Shown here: in pieces, positions 31,428 through 41,932 of the stretch
Position numbering within the stretch: position 1 is the stretch's first letter
How the letters are laid out: each line of letters starts with the position of its first letter
NCBI GenBank assembly: GCA_029244935.1
Contig: JAQWQF010000006.1
Coordinates: forward strand, 35,093-99,092
Source of the DNA: Methylophilaceae bacterium
GTDB taxonomy: Bacteria; Pseudomonadota; Gammaproteobacteria; Burkholderiales; Methylophilaceae
Direction of reading: 5' to 3'
DNA: 64,000 nt
Program-made: the position numbers and the translations under genes
Notes under the pieces: model-generated
What the model was told of the DNA's origin: nothing
Database searches by the model: none
Seen by the model: the letters and a program-made list of their open reading frames with translations, nothing else

Positions 31428-31958
31428 TTAATAGTAAACCTCAAGCACTGAATAAGACCTTTCATCTTTGGTAGTCTCAACATTAACAATATCTCCTACA
31501 GACCTACCCATCAGTGATTTAGCTAAAGGTGAAATCCAGCTAATATTTTCAGGGGCGTGATTAATCTCTTGAGCCCCCACAATTCTTATGGTCAGTAACT
31601 TACTTTTAATATCATCATTTATAACAACAAATGCACCAAAAAAAATTTGCTTTTCGGGTGCTACAATATCTCGACGAACGATCTCAGCATCCTCTATATT
31701 AATAATCAAATATTTAATTCTAGAGTCAATCTGACGTAATTTTTTTTTACCGTATATATAATCGCCATTTTCACTTCGATCTCCATTACCAGCCGCCCAA
31801 CTTACAACCTTAACAATTCCTGGTCGCTCAATCTTTATCAATTGATTTAGTTCGTCCTGTAATTTTTTAAAACCTTCAGGTGTTATGTAATTTTTAATAA
31901 ATATTCTCTTATACTTAATTAGAACTAATTTCCTATTACTCGAGTTACAATTATCCAT
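31428..31958 (-). CDS. greB: Transcription elongation factor GreB
   Basis: NYITPEGFKKLQDELNQL...ERPGIVKVVSWAAGNGDRSENGDYIYGKKKLRQIDSRIKYL; GreA/B C-terminal domain. Confidence 0.93.
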   Translation of the reverse strand: MDNCNSSNRKLVLIKYKRIFIKNYITPEGFKKLQDELNQLIKIERPGIVKVVSWAAGNGDRSENGDYIYGKKKLRQIDSRIKYLIINIEDAEIVRRDIVAPEKQIFFGAFVVINDDIKSKLLTIRIVGAQEINHAPENISWISPLAKSLMGRSVGDIVNVETTKDERSYSVLEVYY

Positions 31959-34596
31959 GATGTTTACAAATTCTTATAATGCGATTTTATGCCAAACTGA
32001 AAATCAAGTTAATGATATTCAGATGATATTTAGGAATAAAAATAAAAATACCCCTATTCCAGAAATTAAAGTAATTGATCGTTGGCTATTTGAGAAATTT
32101 GAAGAATTCTGCATGATTAAATTTTCAGATAAAAATTACAAGTTACTTAATGGGATAGATGAAAAGTTTATATGGGAAGAAATTATAAAATCTGAGAAAG
32201 TCCTATCAAAACCTAATTTTGCACAACATGACATTGAAAACCTCTGTCAATTGGCGCGAACAGCAAATAAACAAATTGAAGAATATTGTATAAATAAAGA
32301 AGATTTAAGAGAAAATACTGCCACAAATGGAATTATTATGAAGTGGCGAGAGAAATTTAAAGAAAGATGTAAGCATCTCAAAATAAATCCATTGTATGAA
32401 TTTATACCTTTTTTTATTGAACAACAAAAAAACAAAAACATTATTAATGGGCAATCACTATGCATAATAGGTTCTGATACTAACCTAATTATTTATACCA
32501 AATTAATTGACATCCTAAGCAGAACAAATAATGTAACAAAGTACGAAGAGAATAATGGAGCTAGCAACAAAATAAAAGTATATGCATGCGATGACTATCA
32601 AGCAGAACTGCATGCTGTTACAGATTGGATCAAAGCGAAACATGACCAAAAACTAAACCATCTTCTAATAATTAGTCCAGTGTTAGAAAAATTTCAAATA
32701 AAACTACAAAATCATATCGATCGAGAAATTCAACCTAAAATATTTACAAATATTGAATATGAAAATATCTATAACTCAAGCCTCAGAAGACCTTTATCAA
32801 AAGAACCAATAATTAGCGCTACATTTAATCTAATAAAACTTAATATGAGCGGAGAAGTATCAACAGAAATTATTTGTGATTTACTTAAATTTAATAATTG
32901 GATTGATGATCAAGAACAACAAGATAGAGAGAAATTAGCCCATTATATTTCCAGTAAAAATATAAAAAAAATCAGCCTAAATAGGCTAATGGGCATAATT
33001 CGTAATGACACTAAATTAAAAGATTTAGGTCTCAATAAACTTGAAATTATCCTTAACGAAATTATAAAAAATCAGGAATTATGGGTTAATTCTAATTATA
33101 TTAATGAATGGGTAACTCTTACAAGATTGTTCCTAGATACCATTCAATTAGGAGAAATTAATAAATTATTACCATTTGAAATCAATAATATAGATACTTT
33201 TTATAAATCATTACATCAATTATATTTAAATAAAATATTTACAAAAAAAATTACATTTTCAGAGTATTTAGAGAAATTAAGCTTTTACTTAGAAGGCTTT
33301 GTTCCGGAGCCATATAACGATAATGCAACAATTGATATATATGGATTTGATGAATACCCAATAAAAAAATATGACGCGATTTGGGTAATGAATATGAATG
33401 ATACTTACTACCCTGGAAACAAGCAGATCAATCCATTTTTATCAAAAAAAATTCAAGATAAGTACCATATTAATGACAATCATAGTTTAAAAATTGACCT
33501 TGAGACTAAGCTAAAGAGAATAAAAAACTCTTCAGAAGACATAACAATTTCATACTCCAAAGAAGACCAAGATATAAGTCTTGAAAAAACTAAATTACCA
33601 AATGAAATTGATATTATTTCTGATGAGGATTATGTTGATAAAAAAGAACCGTATAATAATAGTGAAGATGAAGAAATTATTGAGGACCATTTAGCCCCTC
33701 CCCTGAATTCTGAGCTTGTTGAAATCCACCAAGGAATTAAATGCCTAGAGGCTCAGCTAATTTGCCCAGCATGGGCATTTTATAGCTTTAGGCTTGGTGC
33801 AGAAGGTTATGAATTTGATGTACAAGACGAAATATCACCAATGGCTAGAGGAAATCTCGCACATAAAGTATTAGAACTCTTTTGGAGGTCTATGAACCAC
33901 TCAGATAAACTTTTAAATATCCTAGATTCTGACCTGGCAATTAAAATTGATGAGATTGTTAATACTGCAATTACTGACTATAGAAAAAACTATCCATTGA
34001 TGCCAAAAGTTCTTATTGAAGTAGAAAGGAAGCAGCTTAAGCAGACCTTAACTAAATGGGTGGATGTTGAAAAAAAACGTAACCATGAGTTTGAAATCAT
34101 AAATACGGAAGAAAAACATCAAATAAATATTGATCGTATGCAATTTAATATAAAAATTGATCGAATTGATTTAATCGACTCTAATAAAAAAATTATTATT
34201 GATTACAAAACTGGAGAAACAGAATCAATCAATAGTCTCTATAAGGATAGTTTAAACAGTTTACAGCTACCTATCTACGCATGCTTTAGCAATCACAAAG
34301 ATATTGATGGAGTTGTGTATGCAAAATTAAACAGAAAAAAATACACGCTAAACGGTATATCGAGAGAAAAGCTTGCGGCCTACGTCAAATTTAATGATAA
34401 GAAAAACCCAAAAATTCGAACATGGGATGAATTATTAACATTTTGGCATAACAAAATTAATTCTATAGCCTCAGACTATCTATCAGGAAAGGCTGAAGTT
34501 GTTGTATTTGATGAGGATGATTTGAAATACTGTAAGGTAAAATCCATTCTTCGTTTATCTGATAGTAGCCACTATAACTCTGCAAACTCGGAATGA
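31957..34596 (+). CDS. AddB-like PD-(D/E)XK nuclease / inactivated-helicase subunit
   Basis: No Walker A at the N-terminus; C-terminal nuclease signature DRIDLIDSNKKIIIDYKTGE; followed by an AddA-like helicase overlapping by 4 bp. Confidence 0.8.
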   Translation: MMFTNSYNAILCQTENQVNDIQMIFRNKNKNTPIPEIKVIDRWLFEKFEEFCMIKFSDKNYKLLNGIDEKFIWEEIIKSEKVLSKPNFAQHDIENLCQLARTANKQIEEYCINKEDLRENTATNGIIMKWREKFKERCKHLKINPLYEFIPFFIEQQKNKNIINGQSLCIIGSDTNLIIYTKLIDILSRTNNVTKYEENNGASNKIKVYACDDYQAELHAVTDWIKAKHDQKLNHLLIISPVLEKFQIKLQNHIDREIQPKIFTNIEYENIYNSSLRRPLSKEPIISATFNLIKLNMSGEVSTEIICDLLKFNNWIDDQEQQDREKLAHYISSKNIKKISLNRLMGIIRNDTKLKDLGLNKLEIILNEIIKNQELWVNSNYINEWVTLTRLFLDTIQLGEINKLLPFEINNIDTFYKSLHQLYLNKIFTKKITFSEYLEKLSFYLEGFVPEPYNDNATIDIYGFDEYPIKKYDAIWVMNMNDTYYPGNKQINPFLSKKIQDKYHINDNHSLKIDLETKLKRIKNSSEDITISYSKEDQDISLEKTKLPNEIDIISDEDYVDKKEPYNNSEDEEIIEDHLAPPLNSELVEIHQGIKCLEAQLICPAWAFYSFRLGAEGYEFDVQDEISPMARGNLAHKVLELFWRSMNHSDKLLNILDSDLAIKIDEIVNTAITDYRKNYPLMPKVLIEVERKQLKQTLTKWVDVEKKRNHEFEIINTEEKHQINIDRMQFNIKIDRIDLIDSNKKIIIDYKTGETESINSLYKDSLNSLQLPIYACFSNHKDIDGVVYAKLNRKKYTLNGISREKLAAYVKFNDKKNPKIRTWDELLTFWHNKINSIASDYLSGKAEVVVFDEDDLKYCKVKSILRLSDSSHYNSANSE

Positions 34597-37500
34597 TGGT
34601 AAAAACAAACGAAATTGATGATGAAAATGTAAGAGCTGAAGTTATTAATGATCCTAGTTCTTTTATCCTTTCTGCCCCAGCAGGATCAGGAAAAACAACG
34701 TTACTAGCTAAGAGAATTGTAAAACGTCTATTAGAGGTTAATGACCCAAACGAAATTATCGCATTAACCTTCACAAAAAAAGCAGCAAATGAAATGAGTA
34801 ATAAAGTTAAGGCTGTTCTTAAAAGGACGGAAAAGACCTTTGATGGCCCTTTTATACAAGAACAATTAAATAAGCACTCCAAAAAAAATAATTGGGACGA
34901 TAACTATATAGGCAATTTAAAAATAATGACTTTAGATTCGCTAGCCTTTCAAATATTGCGAAAAGAACCACTTTTAAGTGATTACCCAAAAGTTGAAGAG
35001 TTGACTGAGACCCTTAATGACTTATATGAAATAGCCATTAATGAAGTTATTAAAGAACCTCAAAATTATCAGGATGTAGAGAAGGTACTTTTATATCTTA
35101 ATGAAAATCACCAGACTATTGTTAATGAGTTTGTGGAAATGTTAAAGAAAAGGGACCAATGGTTGCCGCCTCTTATTGAGCTATCAAAATTCAACGACAG
35201 CCAAATTGAGGAGTTTTACATTAGCTCCTACCATAAGGAAATGGGCAAAAGGATTGATGAGATTAATAAGTTATTTACGGCATTAGAGATTGAGGAATTA
35301 AGAGCAATTTACATAGAGCTAAAATCAAAAAAAAATCCTGAGTTACAACAGCAATTTGATCCTAAAAATACAGAATCCTGGAAAGATTTACTTAGTTTAA
35401 TCTATACGAAAGAGCATACTATTAGGGCTAAATTTAAGGATAAGATGCTTGAAAAAATTTCTAAAATATTTAATAAAAATATCAATAAAATTAGTATTTT
35501 AAAAGATTTTAATAATGTTTTAAATGAAGATAATATAAAAGATATTTTTCCAATAATGCCTTCCCTATTTAGATTATTAACGCTTATGTATGCCGAGCTA
35601 AAGATAGCACTTAAAGGGAAAAACCAAATTGATTTTACTGAGGTGCAATTGACAGCAATTGCCGTATTAAAAGAGCGTCCAATTGAGGTTGTTCTTGGTC
35701 ATGACGTCTCTCATATTTTCGTTGACGAATACCAGGACACCAATGACACACAGGAAGCCTTTTTAAAATTGATAACCAATAATTTTCATTATGATCCGAG
35801 TAAATCCTTGTTTATTGTTGGTGACTCAATGCAATCTATATACAGATTTCGTAAAGCTGAAGTTAAGCATTTTATTAATGCTAAGAGAGATGGTATTGGT
35901 GGATTAAAATTAAAGAATCGAGAGTTAAATAAAAATTTTAGGTCATGCGAAAAAATCATTAACTGGTGTAACGACTATATGCCTATGATATTCCCACAGG
36001 AAAATTCAGATAAAGGTGCAGCTCCTTATTTACCTTTTACTTATGGCGGCGAGGAGGTGGGGGATGGAACATCAATTCACTACCTCCAAACAAATGCTTT
36101 TACAAAAAAAAGCTTGTTTAGGGCAGAAGCAAAATTTGTCGTTGAGAAAATAGAATCGCTTAGAAAAGAAAAACCCGGTCTTGAAATAGCGATGTTAACT
36201 AGAACTCGACAAACTATAAGAGAGATTCTTAGTGAAATGCGCCGTAAAAAAATTCCCTTCAAGGCTATTGGAATTGATCAGGTTAAAGACCAACAAATAT
36301 ATCAAGATATTATGTCTCTCACTAAAGCACTTTACAATCTAGATGACAAGGTCCACTGGATAGCAATATTAAGAGCACCATGGTGCGGACTAGACCTTAG
36401 GTCTCTTTCTATCTTATTTGAATATAACCACAATAAAGATGCTTGGGAGGTCATTAATGACACTAATATCACTAATAAGCTTGATGAAGATAACAAGAAG
36501 AGACTATATTTCTTAAGAAATGTTATTACAAGAACAATAGGTTATAGAGGTAGGGTGTCTCATCGATTTTTCATAGAATCAGTTTGGAGAATGTTGATGG
36601 GTGATAAATGTTTAAGAGATAATGATGATTTAGATCATATAGACACATTTCTAGATCTAGTAGATGAATGTAGTAATTCATTATCAATAAATTTTAATAA
36701 ATTAGATAAGATCACGGATGAGATACATATTACAAATAATACAACCGGTAAAAATCCAGTTAAAATTTCCACGATACATGCTGCAAAAGGATTGGAATAT
36801 GATTGTGTGATTCTTCCAAACCTAAATAGAAGAGTAAAGCCTGATGATAAGCCCTTAATCCTTCTTGATGGGGATAATTTAATTTCAATTAAGAATAATA
36901 ACGAAAAGACAGAAAATCTTTTCAACTATAACTGGAAAAAAGAAAGAATTAGGATAGAAAATGAGCAGATAAGATTATTGTATGTCGCTATCACAAGAGC
37001 AAAAAAAGAGTGTCATTTAATTTTTTCAATTAATGAGAAGAAAATTGAAGAAGACGATGAAGAAATTACAATTAAGGAAGATAGGATTACAAAAATTGAG
37101 AATGACCCAAATATTGAAGGAAATAGTCTTCTTAAAATTTTATGGCCAATTGTCAGAGATAAAGAAATCATAAAAATTAAAGCAGAAAAACCCTTAAAAA
37201 TTGATGCCAATATTCCAAAATTAAGGCGCTTAAAGATAGAGCATTATTCTCAAGAAATAGAAGCACATCCTCCATCCCCTAAACATGAAATAAAGAAAAA
37301 CCATCAAAATAATATCCATACATTCACTGGGATATTAATTCATAAATATTATAAATTAATTATTAAAAATCAAGAAGATATAAATAAAATATTAAGTAAT
37401 AAATTAGATTTTATTATGGCATATTTTAATGATTATGGCTTCAAGCTCAACGAAATAAAAGAAGCAAAGAAGGTTATAACCAGCTCATTAAGTTCCTTAC

Positions 37501-37796
37501 TAAATAGCAAGGATGGAAAATGGATTTACCAACTTTACCAAGATGACATAATGGAAGCTGAGTATTTATTTGATGAAGAAAATATATTTGAAAAACGTAT
37601 CCCTGATAGAACTTTTATCCATGATAATAAAAGATGGATTGTGGATTACAAAGTCGTATTTAATGATAAAAATTTAATCCCAGAAGCAAAAAAGCATACT
37701 ACTCAACTTAAAAAGTATGAAGCATTATTTGATGATAAATATCAAATTCAAAAAGCAATTTATTTTACCGCTCAAGGTTATTTAGTTCTTCTTTGA
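34593..37796 (+). CDS. UvrD/AddA-like helicase-nuclease (RecB/AddA family)
   Basis: Walker A SAPAGSGKTTLLAKR; DEYQDTNDTQ; VGDSMQSIYRFRKAEV; HAAKGLEYDCVILPNL; LLYVAITRAKKE; C-terminal WIVDYKVV nuclease motif. Confidence 0.92.
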   Translation: MMVKTNEIDDENVRAEVINDPSSFILSAPAGSGKTTLLAKRIVKRLLEVNDPNEIIALTFTKKAANEMSNKVKAVLKRTEKTFDGPFIQEQLNKHSKKNNWDDNYIGNLKIMTLDSLAFQILRKEPLLSDYPKVEELTETLNDLYEIAINEVIKEPQNYQDVEKVLLYLNENHQTIVNEFVEMLKKRDQWLPPLIELSKFNDSQIEEFYISSYHKEMGKRIDEINKLFTALEIEELRAIYIELKSKKNPELQQQFDPKNTESWKDLLSLIYTKEHTIRAKFKDKMLEKISKIFNKNINKISILKDFNNVLNEDNIKDIFPIMPSLFRLLTLMYAELKIALKGKNQIDFTEVQLTAIAVLKERPIEVVLGHDVSHIFVDEYQDTNDTQEAFLKLITNNFHYDPSKSLFIVGDSMQSIYRFRKAEVKHFINAKRDGIGGLKLKNRELNKNFRSCEKIINWCNDYMPMIFPQENSDKGAAPYLPFTYGGEEVGDGTSIHYLQTNAFTKKSLFRAEAKFVVEKIESLRKEKPGLEIAMLTRTRQTIREILSEMRRKKIPFKAIGIDQVKDQQIYQDIMSLTKALYNLDDKVHWIAILRAPWCGLDLRSLSILFEYNHNKDAWEVINDTNITNKLDEDNKKRLYFLRNVITRTIGYRGRVSHRFFIESVWRMLMGDKCLRDNDDLDHIDTFLDLVDECSNSLSINFNKLDKITDEIHITNNTTGKNPVKISTIHAAKGLEYDCVILPNLNRRVKPDDKPLILLDGDNLISIKNNNEKTENLFNYNWKKERIRIENEQIRLLYVAITRAKKECHLIFSINEKKIEEDDEEITIKEDRITKIENDPNIEGNSLLKILWPIVRDKEIIKIKAEKPLKIDANIPKLRRLKIEHYSQEIEAHPPSPKHEIKKNHQNNIHTFTGILIHKYYKLIIKNQEDINKILSNKLDFIMAYFNDYGFKLNEIKEAKKVITSSLSSLLNSKDGKWIYQLYQDDIMEAEYLFDEENIFEKRIPDRTFIHDNKRWIVDYKVVFNDKNLIPEAKKHTTQLKKYEALFDDKYQIQKAIYFTAQGYLVLL

Positions 37797-40700
37797 TATT
37801 AAATCTTTTAAAATATTTCTCACAAACATGACTCTATCTTCAACCAACTCAATCGATATTGTAATTTTTAGTTTGTCTGGACCATTCATCTTGTAGCGTT
37901 GGTCAGACTGAATTAAATCAATAATTTTAATTGGGTCGATATCAATGTCTTTTGAGAATGTTAATTCAATAATACTCTTCCCAGCATCAACTTTTACTAT
38001 TTCATACCCATCAATATCTATTCTAAGCTGATGAAATAGAATCAAGTTCTTGGTTTGCTCTGGCATTAGACCAAATCGATCAATTAGCTCTTCCTTTAGT
38101 TCATTTAACTGCTCTTTATTATTTGTATTTGATAATCTCTTATAAATAATCAGTCGTTCATTTACGTTTTGGCAGTATGTGTGAGGTAGTATTGTTGGTA
38201 CATGTATATTAATATCTTTTGCTATATTTAGGGGTTTATCTACGTCTAATCTCTTGCCATCTTTTAATTGTTTTACTGCATGGTTTAGCATATCGATGTA
38301 AAGGTTAAATCCAATCTCATGTATTTCTCCACTCTGATTATCCCCCAATAATTCGCCTGCACCCCTTATCTCCAGGTCATGAATTGCTAAATAGTATCCA
38401 GCACCCAGATCCTCAAGCAACTGAATAGCCTCTAGCCGTTTTTTTGCATGAGATGTAATTTTTTTATCTTCATCTAATAGGAGATACGCATAGGCCTGGT
38501 GATGAGACCTCCCCACCCTCCCACGTAATTGATGAAGTTGAGCTAGTCCAAACTTATCTGATCTATTAATGATAATTGTATTAGCTGTCGGGATATCAAT
38601 GCCTGTTTCTATAATGGTTGTACACAGTAACAAATTAATTCTTTGCTGATGGAAGTCTTGCATAACATGCTCAAGCTCCTGCTCCCGTAATTGTCCATGA
38701 GCAACCCCTATACGAGCTTCGGGTAATAATTCTTCTAATTTTTCACAAATTGATTGAATAGTATTAACTTCATTATGTAAAAAATAAACCTGCCCCCCTC
38801 GATTAAACTCACGCAGAACTGCCTCTCTAATTATTCCTTTACTATGATCGACTACAAATGTTTTAATCGACAGTCTTTTTTGAGGTGGGGTGGCAATAAT
38901 AGAAAACTCTCTCAAACCCTCCATTGCCATTGATAAGGTTCTAGGAATAGGCGTTGCAGTCAGGGTTAATACATCTACATTTGTACGGAATGATTTAAGC
39001 TCTTCTTTTTGACGAACGCCAAAACGATGCTCTTCGTCAATAATCACAAGGCCCAAATCCTTAAATTTTATATCTGATTGCAAAAGTCGATGAGTTCCGA
39101 TAATTATATCTACTTGTCCTTGAGATAATTTTAGAATTGATTCGGCCTGCTCTTTCTTTGTCTTAAATCTTGATATTTCATTTATTTTTACGGGCCAACT
39201 TGCAAATCGATCACAAAAATTATTATAGTGTTGCTCTGCAAGTAAGGTTGTCGGAACCAGAATAACAACCTGCTTACCGCTCATTACAGATATAAATGCC
39301 GCTCTTAGCGCTACCTCTGTTTTGCCAAAGCCAACATCACCACAAATCAACCGATCCATAGGCCTTTTTGATTCCATGTCTTTAATAACACTTTCAATAG
39401 CCTCTTTCTGATCTGGAGTTTCTTCGAATGGAAAACCTTCCACAAAACGCTCGTAATCCACTAAATTTATTTTTGAACTGTACCCTTCTTTAAGCGATCT
39501 CTTTGAATATAAATTTAATAAATCTGCAGCAGTATCATGAATTTGAATTAATGCCTTTCTTTTAGCTTTTTCCCAAGTTCCTGAACCTAATTTATGGAGT
39601 GGTGCAGTCTCCATTGGGCCTCCAGAATACCTTGAGATTGAATGTAACTGAGAAACTGGTACATAAAGCTTATCCTCATTTGCATAGTGAAGTTGAAGAA
39701 ACTCTGTAACACCATCACCCAGATTAAGGTCAACTAATCCCTTATAACGACCAACACCGTGATGTTCGTGGACCACTGGATCGTCTATATTTAACTCCGT
39801 GAGATCCTTTACAATAACTTCACTATTAAAATTTTTATCTCTAGTTGAGCGCTTGGATTGCTTTATAAAGTTTGGAAATATCTCTGCTTCAGTGACCACT
39901 ATAAATTCATCAGAGACAAATCCATTATGTAATGGACTCACAATAAGGCTAAATTGATTCGGTTCGAGCAGAAAGTGAGACCATGTATCTACTGATTTAT
40001 GGTTTATCTCAGATTGATTTAGAAGATCAGACAAACTCTCTCTTCTACCAAGACCCTCTGCACATATTAGTACCTTTTTATTTTTCTGATCTTGATAATT
40101 TTTTAGTTTAAATAAAGGTAAATCTTTTGCTCTTTCAATACTTAGATCCGGCAAAGTTTCAAGCAATTCATTACTCTTCCTCTTTAACTCAGGATAGCAA
40201 TTAAGAGATTTAAAAAAAATATCAGGTCTTAAAAGTAAGTCTTCTGGACTTAGGATTGGTCGATCAGTGTCGTAAGCATATAATTTAAACCTACCTTCTG
40301 TCTCATCCCAATAATTCTGAGCAGAAGCAGCTAAGTTATTAGACTTTATGGTGATATCTTTTGGATCGAGGTAATCAAAAATGGTATTTGTCGTTTCATA
40401 GAATAAAGGTAAGTACCACTCCATACCGGCAAATGGGATGCCTTTGCTAATTGTCTTGTAAATTTTTGATTTAGAAGGATCACCTTCAAATTTCTCTCTA
40501 TAATTCTGCCTGAATGCAGTAACACCAGTATCATCAAGTGGGCATTCCTTTGCAGGCAAAAGTTTAATTTCATTAACTGGATATAAGCTCCTTTGAGTAT
40601 CAGCATCAAATGTTCTTATTGAGTCAATTTCATTGTCAAAAAAATCAATACGGTAAGGCACAATTGATCCCATCGGGAATAAGTCAATAATTCCACCTCG

Positions 40701-41192
40701 CATAGCGTACTCACCGGGATTTATAACCTTATCTACATACAAGTAGCCATTTGCGATTAAACGACCCTTAAAAGAGCTAATATCTACAGTATCGCCTTTT
40801 TTAAACTGAAAGCTATATTGTTCAATATAAGAGCGCGGCGGCATCCGATGTAAGACTGTTGATATTGGCAACAAATTTATGTCGAATTCTTTTTGAGTCA
40901 TCTGATAAAGAGTTAAAAGCCGCTCAGATGTTAAATCTGGATGTGGAGAAATTTGATCGAAAGGCAATGTCTCCCAGTCGGGTAGAAGGTTTACATTAAG
41001 TTCTGGATAAAACCATGAAATCTCTTCTTTCAGCTTAATCGCCTCAAACACACTAGATGTAATAATATTTATTGAGCGTTTGTCATTCTTTAAAAATTTG
41101 ACAAAAAATTTACCAATAGCAATACTAAGAGGCAATCTAGACTCAAGAAAAAGTTCTTTTGATGAAATGTTATTTACTATTGATGTAGTCAT
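37782..41192 (-). CDS. mfd: Transcription-repair coupling factor
   Basis: RPMDRLICGDVGFGKTEVALRAAF; IIDEEHRFGVRQKE; QLRGRVGRS; 1136 aa. Confidence 0.98.
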   Translation of the reverse strand: MTTSIVNNISSKELFLESRLPLSIAIGKFFVKFLKNDKRSINIITSSVFEAIKLKEEISWFYPELNVNLLPDWETLPFDQISPHPDLTSERLLTLYQMTQKEFDINLLPISTVLHRMPPRSYIEQYSFQFKKGDTVDISSFKGRLIANGYLYVDKVINPGEYAMRGGIIDLFPMGSIVPYRIDFFDNEIDSIRTFDADTQRSLYPVNEIKLLPAKECPLDDTGVTAFRQNYREKFEGDPSKSKIYKTISKGIPFAGMEWYLPLFYETTNTIFDYLDPKDITIKSNNLAASAQNYWDETEGRFKLYAYDTDRPILSPEDLLLRPDIFFKSLNCYPELKRKSNELLETLPDLSIERAKDLPLFKLKNYQDQKNKKVLICAEGLGRRESLSDLLNQSEINHKSVDTWSHFLLEPNQFSLIVSPLHNGFVSDEFIVVTEAEIFPNFIKQSKRSTRDKNFNSEVIVKDLTELNIDDPVVHEHHGVGRYKGLVDLNLGDGVTEFLQLHYANEDKLYVPVSQLHSISRYSGGPMETAPLHKLGSGTWEKAKRKALIQIHDTAADLLNLYSKRSLKEGYSSKINLVDYERFVEGFPFEETPDQKEAIESVIKDMESKRPMDRLICGDVGFGKTEVALRAAFISVMSGKQVVILVPTTLLAEQHYNNFCDRFASWPVKINEISRFKTKKEQAESILKLSQGQVDIIIGTHRLLQSDIKFKDLGLVIIDEEHRFGVRQKEELKSFRTNVDVLTLTATPIPRTLSMAMEGLREFSIIATPPQKRLSIKTFVVDHSKGIIREAVLREFNRGGQVYFLHNEVNTIQSICEKLEELLPEARIGVAHGQLREQELEHVMQDFHQQRINLLLCTTIIETGIDIPTANTIIINRSDKFGLAQLHQLRGRVGRSHHQAYAYLLLDEDKKITSHAKKRLEAIQLLEDLGAGYYLAIHDLEIRGAGELLGDNQSGEIHEIGFNLYIDMLNHAVKQLKDGKRLDVDKPLNIAKDINIHVPTILPHTYCQNVNERLIIYKRLSNTNNKEQLNELKEELIDRFGLMPEQTKNLILFHQLRIDIDGYEIVKVDAGKSIIELTFSKDIDIDPIKIIDLIQSDQRYKMNGPDKLKITISIELVEDRVMFVRNILKDLISKKN

Positions 41193-41256
41193 GCATTACT
41201 ATCTTTATTAATCGTAGCATTATAAACAACAATTTCTAACTAATAGGATTTATGTC

Positions 41257-41931
41257 ATGAATGATAAAGAATTAGTTGCACACGCAGCATTGGATTATGT
41301 AGAAGATAATATGATTATTGGTCTTGGGACAGGCTCTACAGCCAATTACTTTATTGATGGACTGGCAAATAAAATAAAATCTGAGGGTCTATCCATAAAT
41401 GTTGTTGCAAGCTCAACCGTAAGTCAAGAAAGGGCTAATGAGGCAGGCATAAAATATATATCAATTGATCAAATTGAAAAAATTGATCTTTATGTAGATG
41501 GCGCAGATGAGATAACAAATGATCTCGTCCTTCTTAAAGGAAGAGGTTATGACTTAGTTAAAGAGAAACTTTTAGCGTCTTCAAGTTCGAAATTTATTGT
41601 CATAGCTGATAAATCAAAAATTGTTGCTAAAATCAGCGAAAAGTTTCCAATTCCTATCGAAATTACGCCAATTGCATGGAAAATAACAAAAAATACTATC
41701 GAAAAAATATCTAAAACATGTGTTTTAAGGAAAAATGCTGCGGGTGATGCATACGCAATTACCTCATGCGGAAACTTTGTTTTAGATTGCCACATTGAAT
41801 ATGATGATATTCGTATACTTTCAAAGGTTATATCTGAAATACCTGGAGTGTTTGAACATGGTATCTTTTACAATTTACCTATCACCGCAATAATTGCTAA
41901 CCAAGGAAATATTAGTCAAATTAGCTATTAA
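41257..41931 (+). CDS. rpiA: Ribose-5-phosphate isomerase A
   Basis: IGLGTGSTANYFIDGL; LYVDGADEIT. Confidence 0.95.
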   Translation: MNDKELVAHAALDYVEDNMIIGLGTGSTANYFIDGLANKIKSEGLSINVVASSTVSQERANEAGIKYISIDQIEKIDLYVDGADEITNDLVLLKGRGYDLVKEKLLASSSSKFIVIADKSKIVAKISEKFPIPIEITPIAWKITKNTIEKISKTCVLRKNAAGDAYAITSCGNFVLDCHIEYDDIRILSKVISEIPGVFEHGIFYNLPITAIIANQGNISQISY

Positions 41932-41932
41932 T

